Below are positions 25,671 through 39,251 of a stretch of DNA of 64,000 bases, piece by piece. The translations under genes and the position numbers were made by a program. The stretch is from Quercus robur (lineage: Eukaryota > Streptophyta > Magnoliopsida > Fagales > Fagaceae): NCBI RefSeq assembly GCF_932294415.1, contig NC_065541.1:66990695-67054694 (forward strand), given 5' to 3'. The notes under the pieces were generated by a model. The model searched no databases, had not been told where the DNA came from, and saw only the letters and a program-made list of their open reading frames with translations. Numbering within the stretch: the stretch's first letter is position 1; every line of letters begins with the position of its first letter.

Positions 25671-27337
25671 TTTAAATGAGGCAAATCTCAAACTACGTAA
25701 ACAAAAGAAAAGAACAAAAATGTTAATGGTTTAAACTTTTTTTTTTTTTTTGGAGAATCAAATAAATAAATAAATAAATAAAGCACAAAAAATGTTAAAG
25801 GCTTAAACTTAAAGTAATAAACAAATAAAGCACAAAAAACGTAAACAAAAGAAGAGAAAATAATGTTTAAGCAATAAACTATATAACATATACTCATATA
25901 CTCATATCTGCGTGCTAATTAGCCGTGTGAAATTGAAAAATTATCTATTTAGGGCAAAGAAATTGATGCATAATTGCAAGTTTGGAGAACTAAAATAGTA
26001 AAAAGTGATAAAGCGATGGATAAAATAGCGTGAATCGGCAGAGAAGTGAGAGAACAATACATTTTTTCTTCTTTTAAGTTTTCTCTTATTTAAATTACCA
26101 TATTTTCACACATTAAACAATAAATAAGTCAATGAAGTGGACTTATTAATGTAATTTACACAATTAACAAACCTAGCTGCTTAAAACTAGCAGGGCTAAC
26201 GCACATCCGATCTAATTAATGACCCAGACCGATTTATGTGTTGGGTCACTGGGTTTCGGCCCAACTAGCAGGGCTGGGTTTGATAACATTGCTTAGGACC
26301 CAAAAGAAAATGGGCCATTAATTAAGAGGAAGTTGCCATGAAATTCATTTGTTTGGGATTTTTATCAGTTGGTAACGCAATCCATGAGCCTTGTCCTTCG
26401 AATTGTTTTAAAAACCTACGCACAATTTATTAGGAGTTGTGACTTAGTTTTTCTAATTAAATTTAATTATGTAACTATATGTTGTTTTTCTCCAAAAATA
26501 ATTCTATTCATCTCGTGGCAAACACTATCACATGAATAAATTTAATTGGAGAAATTAAGATATAACACCTAAGAAAATATACATAAACTTTGTCCATTTC
26601 TAAATATTTTTGCATCATTTGTTATGTTTGCTATTAGTGCATTAGTTATGCATGATCTCCAAATGAGTAAAATTAGGGTTTTTTTTTGCTTTTGTTTTTG
26701 TTTTTGGACAATGATATTTGAGATCATATATTTCATGAGTGTAACAAATTAAACCCTGGGGTTTTAAAATGTGACAACTTAAACCCTATAGTTCGAAAGT
26801 AACAAATTGAGCACGAAGGTTTCAAGAAATAAATTAAGACACATTCCATTTAAGTGGAATGACATTATGTTTGAGGTTTTATATAAGTTGAGACTTTAAT
26901 TTGTTACCTTTTGTAACCTTATTGTTTGATTTGTTACTCTTTTCAATTTCATGATTAATTTTGTTACCTATGAAATTACAAGATTTAATTTGTTACACAA
27001 TTAATTTATAGGGTTAAAATTTGATGAAATACGATTTACATGAGCAATTATTGTTACTATTTTTATTGTGTAATAACAATAATTTAACACCTTAATAAGT
27101 TATGAAAATACTATATTAGTAGACTTATTATTTCACATTCATCACTTGACAATTCAAATGAAGATCAACATGCCAAGAGACTTGTAACTTAGTGGCATTA
27201 ACTAATCTTCTTTATACAAATAACAAAGGTTCAAACCCTCCTTACTAACTTTTTGTTACCACTTTCTTTTGGAAAAAAGATATTTTAAACCATATAGTTC
27301 AAGGGTGTAATAAATTAAACCCTTGATTTTAATATGT

Positions 27338-28251
27338 GTTGATGCACACTATGGTGAAAAGGCCCAATAGTAGGAAGAAGCCCAACAATATGGGAGGGAA
27401 AAAAAGAAGAAGAGTTAGTAAATTGAAAAGAAAACCATTAAGCTAGAATGACAAGAATAATGGATCATAGGCCTAAAAGATAGCAAAAGGGCCTCAAAGA
27501 AAGCAAGCAGGCCCAAAGGAGCCCGAAGAAAGAAGTGGTAAACCCATGGGCATTATAAGAAATGGAAAGCAAGCAAGAATGGGCCGTAGGAACCCAAAGG
27601 AAGGAACTAAGTAACTAAGGGGTTGGTGGAAAAGCCCATAAAACCCAAAAGTGAAGGATATGGTAATTTGGGCTCGAGATGCCCAAAATAATTAGCAAAA
27701 GCCCATGGGAATGAAGAATTGGAATGGGCCGGGGATGCCCAAGGAAATGAAACGGGTCGAGGATGCCTAAAAGAATGAAATGGACCAAGGAAGCCCAAAA
27801 CAGCATGAGTACAAGCCAATGATAGTGCTGGGTTACTAGAATTGAGTAAAGGGAAAGCATACAGCAGACCCAAAAGAGGCCCAGCAAGCACAAGTCAAAT
27901 AATAGCATGGCAGGAACATCAGGATGGCATGGCAAAAGTATTAACTAACCCACAAAAGAGGTTAAGGAACAGATTGGAGAATGAAAGGCCTACGATCAAG
28001 CAAGACCCAGCCTAGGAAAGAAGTACAACATAAAGAATGAAAGCTCAAAGACTCATTCACGCCACAAGAGGTCAAGGACAAGTAGTAGAATGTGCAGACG
28101 AGCCCTCGGGTCATGGAAAATGCATGAACAATAGACTAGCCATGGATGCACATGGAAGTGGAGGTGGAGCACGCACAAGACTCAAGCACCAACAACTTGT
28201 ACCCAGCCAATACAGGAGTGGTGGGCCATGGGTCAGAGGTAAGAGAGGATA
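27338..28251. mobile_element. Truncated LTR (copy A), first 0.9 kb
   Basis: Starts tgttgatgcacac after taatatg, exactly like the 2,042-bp solo LTR at 35863, and runs to the duplication junction, where it stops. Repeated gcccaa/gggcc motifs create open frames on the minus strand that I do not consider genes. Confidence 0.85.
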
Positions 28252-29189
28252 TTGTTTGGGTGAATTGGTAAATTTTTTTGTCGTCAAGCAAGACATCTGA
28301 GTTTAACTAGATATATAATTTATTTAAATAATTTAAGAATGAAGTTTACCTCTAAAATTCCTCCAAGTTTACATGACGATTCGAATAACTATTCACGTGT
28401 GCTTTTACTCACATGACTTATTTGACAAGTTATGTAATTTATTTAAATAGTTTAATAAGTTGTGTATATGTTAGAAATTGAATTTTGAATGTTGGCCTAG
28501 TTTAAACTAGACTAGTTTCGATGATGGTCTAGTTTAATCAAATAGACAGATAATAATCAATTTAAAAAAAAAAAAAACAAAAATTACTTTTAGAAAATAC
28601 ATATTACAATTTTTCTTGCTGAATTATAAAACATATATATATATATATATATTACTGAATAAAAAAAAAATATTACATTAAGCCATTAATGCATCCTAGT
28701 GATGGCATCTTTCCCATTTGTGAATATGAAAAAATAAAAGCAACAAATCATAAAGCAGTTGGATTAGGACTTAAATGAAATCTATCCGGTTAAATGGGCT
28801 TGTAAAGCTAGCCCGAACTGGACAAAACCTCTGGGTTTCAAATTTTACCCAAATCCATAAATTAGGCTTTATCTTTTTTATTTATTTTTATTTTTTTATT
28901 TTTTTCTTTTTTTAAATTATAAAAAAGGCCTTATCTATATGACCCACTCCTATTTAAATAATTAGTTTGAATAAACATTGATCCATCTAATATATGCATG
29001 TAAAAATGAATGGAATACTCTATATTCATAAGGTCTTGGGTTGAAAATGCCATCTCTCAAGATAGATTCTTTCTTATAATTATTTAGCCTGTGTAATTGA
29101 CAGTATTTCAATAAATTGTGAAAAAGTTACGTTGGTAGCATTGCCATTTACTTCTTGGATTCATATTATGATAATGATTTGTATACATA

Positions 29190-30031
29190 CAGGGATGGAA
29201 CCAGGATTTGAACTTAGGGGGGCCAAAGCATGAACCAAAAAAATTTTAAGTGACATGATTTATTTGAAAAAAAAAAAAAATCATGGTAGACAAAACAATT
29301 GCACATTATTACCTAAATATTTAAGTCAATAAGGAAATAATATGAACCAAAAATGTTGAAAGTTATAATATGATATTCTAATCTTTTTGAAGAAGAAGAA
29401 GAAAAAAAAAAGAGGACTTTGGATCTCCAGATTTTAAGTAATTGGAATTAATATGTTGATTTTATCATGTTGAACAACTCACTAATATGATAAACCCATA
29501 CTTTTGGATGCAACTAAAAATCACACTAATGAAGTTTTCAAAACTTTGTTTGAGGATTTTAAAAAATTGGGATATTATTAATATTAAGAGTTGGCAATGC
29601 TACGTCATCAATATTGGCTTCTAAAAGAATTTTGCATTTTATCTTTTGAAAAAAATTTAAATATTGTAATTGACTTTCCCCTAATTTATAAATCAATTTA
29701 AAAAAAAATCATATAAATTATTGTAACCCCCGTAAGGGAATTTGTTTTCTATGAGATTTTTTTTGGTTTTGAATTATTGAATTATGATATTGGTAATTTG
29801 GGAAGTTTATGTTGTGTTGTATTTGGATGATGGAGGGGCCACGGGTCCAAAGAAAGGGTTAGGTGATTAGTTTCTTTTGGGTTATTTGGACCAATCCAAA
29901 AATTTGAGGGGGGCTAACTATAACAATTTCACACCCAAACTCTAAAATATGAGTCATCCTATATGCTATTTAAATTTTTCAAAAAATTGGGGGGGGGATG
30001 GCCCCCCAGCCCTTTAATGGGTCCATCTCTG
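29190..30031. mobile_element. hAT-like non-autonomous element (copy B)
   Basis: Counterpart of 20476-21330. Ends cagggatggaacc and, complemented, cagagatggaccc. Confidence 0.6.
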
Positions 30032-30588
30032 TATAGTAATAATAATAATAATAAAACATTATAGTTTTGATTTAATTGGTATTGAGAGTGCACAATCTCA
30101 CTGATTTTGTTAAGGGCAGTCGTTGGATTACTAGATGTGTATTGTGAAAAGATTATTTGACGGTTTAGCTTTGTCTTTTTGATAATTGATTGCTTGCTTT
30201 AGCCAGTGGCACATGGAGGGACACAATATTTTTTGCAATCTTCTTTTATAATATGGTAAAATTGATAAATTTTGATGGAAATAACATCACTTTTACATTA
30301 ATTTACTATTGATATTATTTTTATTACACAATAATCACGATAAATCACATCAGTTATGCAAATCGTTGTGTTCCTACACTTACGGTAGGTGAGTTTGGTG
30401 TACAAAATAGAATGCTTACGAAATAAACAATGAGACAAAGCCTAGAGGGGTTAGTACTTCAATGATTCACTTTAAAATACACGAAAGCCTCATATATACC
30501 TATGAATAACCTTGGAATCATTTCAAGTTACCATGGCTTAGGAAAAAAAAGATTTTTGAGATTTAAGTGATAAATCAATGGTAATAAC

Positions 30589-31360
30589 TAGGGATGACAA
30601 ATTTCCCCCACTCCGCTTGACTCGTCCTTCCCCACTTCGTCCCAGGCATATTTTCCTCGCCTTGCAAAGGTGGTGGGGCGGGGATGGAGCAAGATTTTAG
30701 CCCCGCACCACAGGGTAAGGCGGGGATGAGTTTAGACTTTTTAGACCTAACCTGCTTTGCTCCACCCCATCCCCGCCCCGCCTCGCCCCGCATTGATAAG
30801 GGTTAAATTGTAAATTTTTCATACCCTAAAACTCTACTATTTAAACAAACATGTCATCAACTTATTTTATTCTACCCAACAAGGCTTTCTGCCACCTTTT
30901 TTTTTTTCTAGCTAGGTTGGAAATAAGGTACCAATTTTAACGTTTTCTTTTGTCTTTATCATAAGCAAATTTATATACTATTGAATCATTAATTTTGTAT
31001 TATGAGATTTTTGTTTTTGTTGTGATATTGTCTTGTTAAACACTTTAATAATATTATTCAATTTTTGCTAAAATTTAATTTGATTTGATGGGATAAATTT
31101 ATTTGTAATTTTAAGTATATTTTTATTAACAAAACAAGTTTTATTAAAAATAATTGTAATAGTTGTGGGCAAATTAACAAGAAGTAGAGTTTTACGAGGT
31201 GGGATGGGGTTTTGCGAGGCCTTAAGGGGCGGGGATGGGATAAGAAAATTTTCCCCATCATGCGGGGTGGGGCGGGGCGGGGATGGAGTAAGAAAAAACC
31301 ATGTGGGGCGGGGGCAAAGATCCCATCCTTCGAACCCGCCCCGCCCAATTGTCATCCCTA
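30589..31360. mobile_element. hAT-like MITE with TAGGGATGA ends (copy B)
   Basis: Counterpart of 21890-22618. tagggatgac at the left and gtcatcccta at the right are exact complements. It has GC-rich subterminal ggggcggggatgg runs. Confidence 0.75.
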
Positions 31361-31433
31361 ATAATGACATCATTTGTAGCACCCCATATCTATGGTTTGA
31401 ATCTCACCACTTTTCCTCCACTATCTATCTATC

Positions 31434-31474
<41 letters not shown>

Positions 31475-32088
31475 TTAATGTGTATTTAATACTCCATTAA
31501 ATATTACTTTTAGTTTTACACACTTCTCAAAAAATGAAGTCATGTATGCACAACCATCAAGAAAACATTATGACAATTGTTGTTTCTCTAGATTTGTAGA
31601 AAGCGAGTTTGATGTACCACATGCACATGGGAATAAACTTTGGAATCGTTTCAAGATACCATGAAAATATAAAAGGGCATAATCCAAGTGTTAATTTAGT
31701 TGTAATGACATCATGTATAATGTCATATGTTTGTAGTTTGAATCTCACTTCCCCCTCAATATTTATTCATCTTAGCAAAAAAAAAAAAAAAAAACTTTCA
31801 TGATGAGTGATATAAGAGTTTAGGTTATGGTGCATTAATTATAAACTAAATGATACTTGTGCACACTTTTCAAAAATGAAAGTCAAAATTTGCACAAACA
31901 TCAAGAAAAATACACAAATCACAATCAATGTTTACATGCAAACCAATGAATTATAATAAGTGTTCCCTACTTCCCCAAATAAAAAGTGAATTATGTTTCA
32001 TAATTATATATTTTTTATTCCTTAATACGTGTCATTTAAATACTTAAGACCATGTCTATGAGTCAAGTCACTAGGTCACTAGTTCAAC

Positions 32089-32690
32089 TAGGAGTGGTAA
32101 TTTGTGTTTGCGTGTCGGATTCGTGTTGTGTCAACTAATGAGTATTCGACTATATAAGTTAACACTAAGCCGACACGTTTATTAAATGGGTCAAGATTGC
32201 TCAACTCTAACACAACCTGTTTATTAAATGGATTAGTCATGTCGACCCATTTATCAGATTTTATCAAAACGAAACAAAAATATACAAATTTTAGTACTAA
32301 ATTATGCAAAACCAAAAACATAAATTTTTTTATATATATAAAATTCAGAACTAAAGAATAAATGTATCACAAATAATCATTTAAAATTAAAAACATATCT
32401 CAATATCATAAATAATAAATCATAATATGTTAAAGAAAATAAACCACAACAACTAATATGTTTATATACTTAGGGTTTGAAGGGTATATTGGTAAAATAT
32501 CATTTAACTAAACAGGTCAGACGGGTCAAAGGGATTCCATATATTGGACACTAACCCAACCCGTTTATTAAACGGGTTAGTCGTGTTAACCCGAATATGA
32601 CACAAACTTATTAAGTCTCAACCCATAACTTGCTAATTTCGTGTCAAATTGTGTCATTTTTGTAGGTCATGTCAAATTTTGTCACCCTTA
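32089..32690. mobile_element. hAT-like element, 602 bp (copy B)
   Basis: Counterpart of 24761-25362, same length, flanked by agttcaac at 32081-32088 and 32691-32698. The left end has mutated to taggagtg. Confidence 0.85.
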
Positions 32691-32976
32691 AGTTCAACCA
32701 AGTTGAACTGCATGGTCAAATAAAAATATTTTAAAAATTAAATACATAAAAAAGTAAGTTTGAGAAATTATAACATGAATATGTAAATTAAAAAAGGAAG
32801 AAGGCATATGCCTAAATTAAATTTGTCATTATAATTCAAAATCAAGGTTTCACAAGCAATAACATTAGAAATTCAATAAAATTCACAAGCAAAATAAACG
32901 AATATTATAAGATTCTAACAAAGTTTTTGCTAAATGAAATCTTGTTATGTGTCTGAAAATTTAGTATATATATATA

Positions 32977-33663
32977 TGTGGGGCCCAATAATTTGTGGCT
33001 CTGGCCCATTTTTATATTGGGGCCCAAGGCCGGAGCCGAGGAAGGGCATAGCCGAGGATGTGTAATAAAAGTCCAAATAGTCTTGAGACATAGCCGAGGA
33101 TGATTCTGTCCTCGGCATATCCGAGGTCCCCTGGAAGAAAGGGCAAAAACGGTATAGGAACAGTTTGAGAAAAAATCTAAAATATCTATGTCAATAGAGA
33201 AGGAGACGCTGGATAGTATAACGACCAAGGACAAAGGGAAAGCTGTCATTACTGCCATTCAATACTCTGCACCTAACAGAGCCATGCTCTTCAGCTTTTA
33301 CAACCACCCCCAACCACTCTAGGTATGGGCTGACAGGACAAGTCTTAAGTCCTAGAAAATTGAGCTTACACGTGGACGCTAGTAAGAGGATAAATGCCCG
33401 TATAAAAGGATAAGAGAGGCAGTGTGGGAGGGGGGGGGGGAGGACAACCCGTCCTCCCAGCCATGGTGTCCTAGAAACAGAATAAGAAGAGCATAGAGCT
33501 CCCCAGACTCCTCGGACGAGATTCACTGATCGGAGCCAACCCGAACTACCGTCCGGTGACTAAGACCTAGCCTTTCAAACTCACGCTCTATAAATGATAT
33601 TGTTTGGGCCCTCTTTACGTACGAGCCCAATATTATCTTGGGGTCGTTACGTATCGAGTCCTT

Positions 33664-33666
<3 letters not shown>
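32977..33666. mobile_element. Solo LTR, 690 bp, only in copy B
   Basis: Starts tgtggggcccaataat, ends atcgagtccttaca and is flanked by atata on both sides within an AT microsatellite. Copy A (about 25638-25660) has the uninterrupted AT run. Shared words with the 616/618-bp LTRs (gccgagga, tacacgtggacg, ataaaagg, aatgatattgt, a gggcc...tttacgt end) mark a distant relative in the same lineage. Confidence 0.9.
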
Positions 33667-33701
<35 letters not shown>

Positions 33702-34896
33702 TAAATGAGGCAAATCTCAAACTATGTAAACAAAAGAAAAGAACAAAAATGTTAATGGCTTAAACCTTTTTTTTTTTTTTTTGGAGAATCAAATAAATAA
33801 AGCACAAAAAAATGTTAAAGGCTTAAACTTAAAGTAATAAACAAAGAAAGCACAAAAAACGTAAACAAAAGAAGAGAAAACAATGTTTAAGCAATAAACT
33901 ATATAACATATACTGATATACTCATACCTGCATGCTAATTAGCCGTGTGAAACTAAAAAATGATCTATTTAGAGCAAAAAAATTGATGCATAGTTGCAAG
34001 TTTGGAGAACTAAAATAGTGAAAAAAAGTGATAAAGCGATGGGTAAAGTAGCGTGAATCGGTAGAGAAGTGAGAGAACAATGCATTTTTTCTTCTTTTAA
34101 GTTTTCTCTTATTTAAATTACCATATTTTCACACATTAAACAATAAATAAGTCAATGAAGTGGACTTATTAATGTAATTTACATAATTAACAAACCGAGC
34201 TACTTAAAACTAGTCAAGTTTTACCAATTTTGACTGGGTCTAAAGCACATCCGATCTAATTAATGACCCAGACCGATCTATGTGTTTGGTAATTGGGTTT
34301 CGGCCCAACTAATAGGGCTGGGTTTGATAACACTGCTTAGGACCCAAAAGAAAATGGGCCATTAATTAAGAGGAAGTTGCCATGAAATTCATTTGTTTGG
34401 GATTTTTATCAGTTGGTAATGCAATCCATGAGCCTTGTCCTTCGGCTTGTCTTAAAAACCTACACACAATTTATTAGGAGTTGTAACTTAGTTTTTCTCC
34501 AAAAATAATTCTATTCATCTCCTGGCAAACTCTATCGCATGAATAAATTTAATTGGAGAAGTTAAGATATAACACCTATGAAAATATACATAAACTTTGT
34601 CCGTTTCTAAATATTTTTGCATCATTTGTTATGTTTGCTATTAGTGCATTAGTTATGCATGATCTCTAAATGAGTAAAATTAGGGTTTTTTTTTTCCTAT
34701 TTTTGGACAATGATATTTGAGATCATATATTTCATGAGTGTAACAAATTAAACCCTGGGGTTTTAAAATGTGACAACTTAAACCCTATAGTTCGAAAGTA
34801 ACAAATTGAGCACGATGGTTTCAAGAAGTAATAAATTAAAACACATTCCATTTAAGTGGAATGACATTATGTTTGAGGTTTAATATAAGTTGATAC

Positions 34897-35415
34897 CAAG
34901 GTTGTCAAAATCGGGATCCTACATAAGATCGTGGGAGGTAGGTGGGATCGTGGGAGGTAGGTGGGATCGTGGATTGTAAGATCTTACATTATTTGAGAAA
35001 AAAAAACAAAAAATACACATTGGTATGTTAAATAATCACATAAATTATACATTCATTGATATAATTACCATACATCACTACATTCATTTGTAAGCATTAT
35101 TTAAAGATGCCAAAAACCTCAAAATGTGACACTCTATTGGAATATTTTTTATTTGAGTCTAACTGACACTCTCTCTATATTAGAGTGAAAAAACTTGATC
35201 TATTGGAATTTTATTTTTCATTTGGGTCCAACTGAGCCTTCTGTCAAGTTAAAGAAGATTACAAGAAACCAATGTCGTTTGGGATCGTCAGAATCGTACG
35301 ATCCTACTGATCTTGAACGATTGCAAAGATCTTTGAAAGATTTAGATCGTTTTGGGTAGGTGAGATCGTAAAATTGTAGGATCGTAAGATCTAGATCGGG
35401 ATTTTGACAACCATG
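34897..35415. mobile_element. hAT-like MITE, 519 bp, only in copy B
   Basis: Terminal repeats caaggttgtcaaaatc and catggttgtcaaaatc (complement of the right end), flanked by the exact 8-base duplication gttgatac at 34889-34896 and 35416-35423. Copy A has the empty site gttgagac near 26892. The interior is rich in gatcgt/cgatc words; no transposase. Confidence 0.92.
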
Positions 35416-35862
35416 GTTGATACTTTAATTTGTTACCTTTTGTAACCTCGTTTGATTTGTTAATCTTTTCAATTTCATGATTAATTTTGTTACCTATGAA
35501 ATTACAAGATTTAATTTGTTACACAATTAACTTATAGGGTTAAAATTTGATGAAATACGATTTACATGAGCAATTATTGTTACTATTTTTATTGTGCAAT
35601 AACAATAATTTAACACCTTAATAAGTTATGAAAATATTTTGTTAGTAGACTTATTATTTCACATTCATCACTTGACAATTCAAATGAAGATCAACATTCC
35701 AAGAGACTTGTAACTTAGTGGCATTAACTAATCTTCTTTATACAAATAACAAAGGTTCAAACCCTCCTCACTAACTTTTTGTTACCACTTTTTTTTGGAA
35801 AAAAGCTATTTTAAACCATACAATTCAAGGGTGTAATAAATTAAACCCTTGATTTTAATATG

Positions 35863-37904
35863 TGTTGATGCCCACTATGGCGAGAAGGCCCAATAGCAGA
35901 AAGAAGCCCAACAATATGGGAGGGAAGTAAAGAAGAAGAGTTAGTAAATTGAGAAGAAAACCATTAATTCCGAATGGCAGGAATAATGGATCATAGGCCT
36001 AAAAGATAGCAAAAGGGCCTCAAAGAAAGCAAGTGGGCCTAAAGGAGCCTAAAGAAAGAAGTGGTAAACCCATGGACATTATGAGAAATGGAAAGCAAGC
36101 AAAAATGGGTCGAAGGAGCCCAAAGAAAGGAACTAAGTAATTAAGGGGTTGGTGGAAGAGCCCATAAACCCTAAAAGTAAAGGATATGATAATTTGGGCC
36201 CAAGAAGCTAAAAAGAATTAGCAAAAGCCCATAGGAATGGGCTGGGGATGCCCAAGGAAATAAAACGAGCCGAGGATTCCCAGATGAATGAAATGGGCCA
36301 AGGAAACCCAAAACAGCATAAGTACAAGCTCAATGATAGTGCTGGGTTACTGGAAATTGAGCAAAGGGAAAGCATATAGTAGGCCCAAAAGAGGCCTAGC
36401 AAGCATAAGTCAAATAATAGCATGGCAGGAACATCAGGATGGCATGACAGAAGTATTAAACGACCTGTAAAAGAGGGTAAGGAACAGATTGGAGAAGGAA
36501 AGGCTCACGATCAAGCAAGACCTAGCCCAGGAAAGAAGTAAGACATAAAGAATGAAAGCTCAAAGACTCATTCACGCCATTAGAGGTCAAGGATGAGCAG
36601 CAAAATGTGCATATGAGCTCTCAGGTCATGGAAAATTCATGAACAACAGACAAGCCATGGACACACATGGAAGTGAAGCACGCACAAGGCTAAGGCACCA
36701 CCAACTTGTACCTAATCAATACAGGAGTGGTGGACCATGGGTCAGAGGTAAGAAAAGGTATGTTTTGGCGGTGGGGAGAAGGGGAAAGCCTATTCTGGGG
36801 TTCCCGCTCAAGCTCTTTTGGGGGAAATATCCTTTTGGGATGACATACGACCTAAGAGAGGGAAAGATGAGTTAGAATCATTAGGTGCATGCCATGAGGG
36901 ATAGTGAGAGAGAATGTCCACCCTTATCCTGATGGGAATGCCACGGTGAGCAAGAAAACAAAATGAGACTCTTTTGTTTGGAAATGGAATATGGCACGAC
37001 CAGCACAGGTAAGTGGTGATGACTAAGCAGCTGACAGACTAGTGGGTGGTCTAGGAAGGACCCCTATGCTAGGACAAAAGCAGTTAAAGGGTAAAATAGT
37101 AAAAACTTGTCATGACAGGCAGTATAAGAGGGGCCTTAGCCGTGCATAGGAAAAACAACAACTGGGGGGGGGGGGGGGGAGGGGGAGAGCAAAAGAGAAT
37201 AAAGAGAAAAGGAAGCAAGAAATGGAGTGAAAGATAGAACAGAAAACTTTGAAAATAAAAAGGAATTAGAAAGAAAAATAGAGAGAGTAAGCAAGAGCGT
37301 GATAGCGGGCATGCACCAATAGACTGTTCCCTTCCCTCCCTCCCTCTAAAAGCTTACTCTCTAGTGAGAATTAAGGAATTTGAGGATAAGCCATTTAGGC
37401 CCATTCTCTCAAAGTGGGTAATTTTCGTGGCAAGATTTCCTTGTGAGATTGCTCACATTGAAGAGTGGTTCCCTTCTTAGACTTAGCTCTGTAAATAAAT
37501 CAAGCATGGTAGACTGACCATTCTCCCTTTTTATTTTATTGATCAAGCATTAGTGTGATTTCCATTTCCTCATTGTTATCATCCTAATCATGTTGCATTT
37601 ATATTGTTGCATTACTTCTTCATTTATTAAGATCATGATTTAGTATTTTCCGTTCTTTTGGCTGACAGTAAGCATATTCTCCTTATTATTATCATATTAC
37701 ACCTGCCTGCCATAACTTTTTTTGTAATAGTTTCCTCTGCCATGGGCACGTGTCCAAGGTTCTAGTAAAGGGGCTTTAGCTTGTGCACAAGCTGACTTGG
37801 GGTGTGTTGCAGTCAAGTCAGTCCTGAGTCTCCTACCTAGAACCATTGGGCCATAACATGGTAGGAGGTAGCTCAGCTTGCAATTGCGAAAAAGGTCCAC
37901 CACA
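35863..37904. mobile_element. Solo LTR, 2,042 bp
   Basis: Starts tgttgatgcccac, ends aaggtccaccaca and is flanked by atatg at 35858-35862 and 37905-37909. It contains a 16-G run at 37164-37179 and a ctgtaaataaatcaagc region near 37490 that may hold the RNA end. No internal region remains. Small frames inside are short and unrelated to known proteins. It is full length here, while copy A has only the first 0.9 kb. Confidence 0.85.
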
Positions 37905-38420
37905 ATATGTGATAAATTAAATTTTATAGTTTCAAAGTAACAAAATAAACTATGAGGTTTCAAAAAGTAATGAATTAAAATTCATCTCATTTAAGTGGAA
38001 TGAAATTATTTTTGAGGTTTAATATAAGGCGAGGCTTTAATTTGTTACTTTTTGTAACGTCATTATTTAATTTGTTCCTTTTTGAATTTTCATGATTAAT
38101 TTGTTTCTTTTTGTAATCTCATTGCTTAATTTGTTACCTTTTGAATTTTCATGATTAATTTATTACTTACCTTTGAAACTACATTAATTAACCTATTACA
38201 CGCCTAACTTATAGGGTTAAAATTTGGTGAAATGATAAGTTGTTATTGATGTAATACCATTTTTTACATGGGCAATTATTGTTACCATTTTATTGTGCAT
38301 TAATCATAATTTAACACCTTAATAAGTTGTGAAAGCATTATGTTAGTTGACTTATTGTTTCCAACTCATCTCATGACAATTCAAATGATGAATGTGCTAA
38401 GAGACTTGTAAGTTGTAACT
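37905..38420. repeat. Third partial copy of a duplicated spacer segment
   Basis: Words such as catttaagtggaatga, gaggtttaatataag and gctttaatttgttac recur from about 26850-27180 (copy A) and 34850-35680 (copy B), but this copy is more diverged. It therefore reflects an older tandem duplication, between whose copies the LTR now sits. Confidence 0.7.
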
Positions 38421-39250
38421 TAGTAACATTAAGACTTCAATTGATGCTCTACTCAGTTAACATCATGTATATATTTGCCAATGTTCTTTAAAAGGACATT
38501 AACTGATACTCTGTACTCAGTTTAGATCATGTATATTTTGCCAATGTTGGTTCTGTTGCTAATTTTGTAGCATAAAAGTTGGTAATGTTTTATTGACACC
38601 CATGTTAGCTTCTCTCTCTTTTTAAGAATGGGACCCATGTTAATTTTTATTTTTTATAAGAAATACATTAAAATTAAATTATTTAATGTTGTGTTCTCAT
38701 TCAATAAATGTCTTACTCAAAAATAAAAATAAAAATAAAAATGATCAACCTTATTTAAGCAAATGATTATTAAATAAGTTATGTTGGTAGGGAAAAAAAA
38801 ATACATGTATGGTCAATGCTATATAAGTATATAATATTCGTTGGAAAAAGAAATTTATGGGTTAATCCCCTCTTAAAAAAGAAAAAACTTGTCTTCAAAA
38901 AAAGAAAAAGAAAAAGAAAAAACTTTACCAGAAAAAAAGAAAAAACTTATGTGCATTTATAATTCTAAGATGGTCGACCCAGATGTATTTGATGTTGGGT
39001 TTGAGATTGTTTACTACCCGACATTGATCTTGCCACGTTAGCGTGTGGGTCCATGAAATTTTACATGGTTACTGGTTAGGTTGGAATTGGATGACTACTA
39101 CGTGTTTCTGGAGGTGTTGGATTTTAACGGTTGGTTGTTTGAGCGGTTATTCTCCTTCATTCCTAGGTTGTGACTTTTGTTTGTGTCCTGTTACTGAGGT
39201 TTGAGGTTAGGGTTTTTTTTTTTTTGGATTGTGGAAAGTGGGAATAGCTG
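38421..39250. other. AT-rich spacer
   Basis: Contains a short two-copy repeat (catgtatatatttgccaatgt and catgtatattttgccaatgt) and GAAAAA runs near 38880-38945. From about 38990 it becomes less AT-rich and may hold the promoter of the nucleotidyltransferase gene. Confidence 0.4.
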
Positions 39251-39251
39251 C

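Larger units (their letters stand above)
19581..28251. repeat. Large tandem duplication, copy A (about 8.67 kb)
   Basis: From ttgtttgggtgaattggtaa at 19581 the sequence runs colinearly with copy B (28252-36762) for its whole length with a few percent divergence and small indels. It holds no real gene. It contains TIR elements (about 20476-21330, 21890-22618, 24761-25362), expanded GA-repeat units (22619-24253) and the truncated left part of an LTR from 27338. At its end the LTR is cut and copy B begins. Confidence 0.92.
28252..36762. repeat. Large tandem duplication, copy B (about 8.5 kb)
   Basis: Second copy of the block at 19581-28251, same orientation and directly adjoining. It differs by a single GA unit instead of five, by two insertions absent from copy A (32977-33666 and 34897-35415) and by small indels (for example 37 bases missing near 34495). 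After about 36762 the LTR continues into unique sequence. Confidence 0.92.

Noticed and set aside
27607-28300. Minus- and plus-strand frames of 61-106 aa
   Set aside because: They lie in a truncated LTR rich in gcccaa words, overlap one another and have no family resemblance.
32905-33720. Minus-strand frames of 65-117 aa around 33 kb
   Set aside because: They fall within the 690-bp solo LTR and its AT-repeat flanks; no domain is seen.
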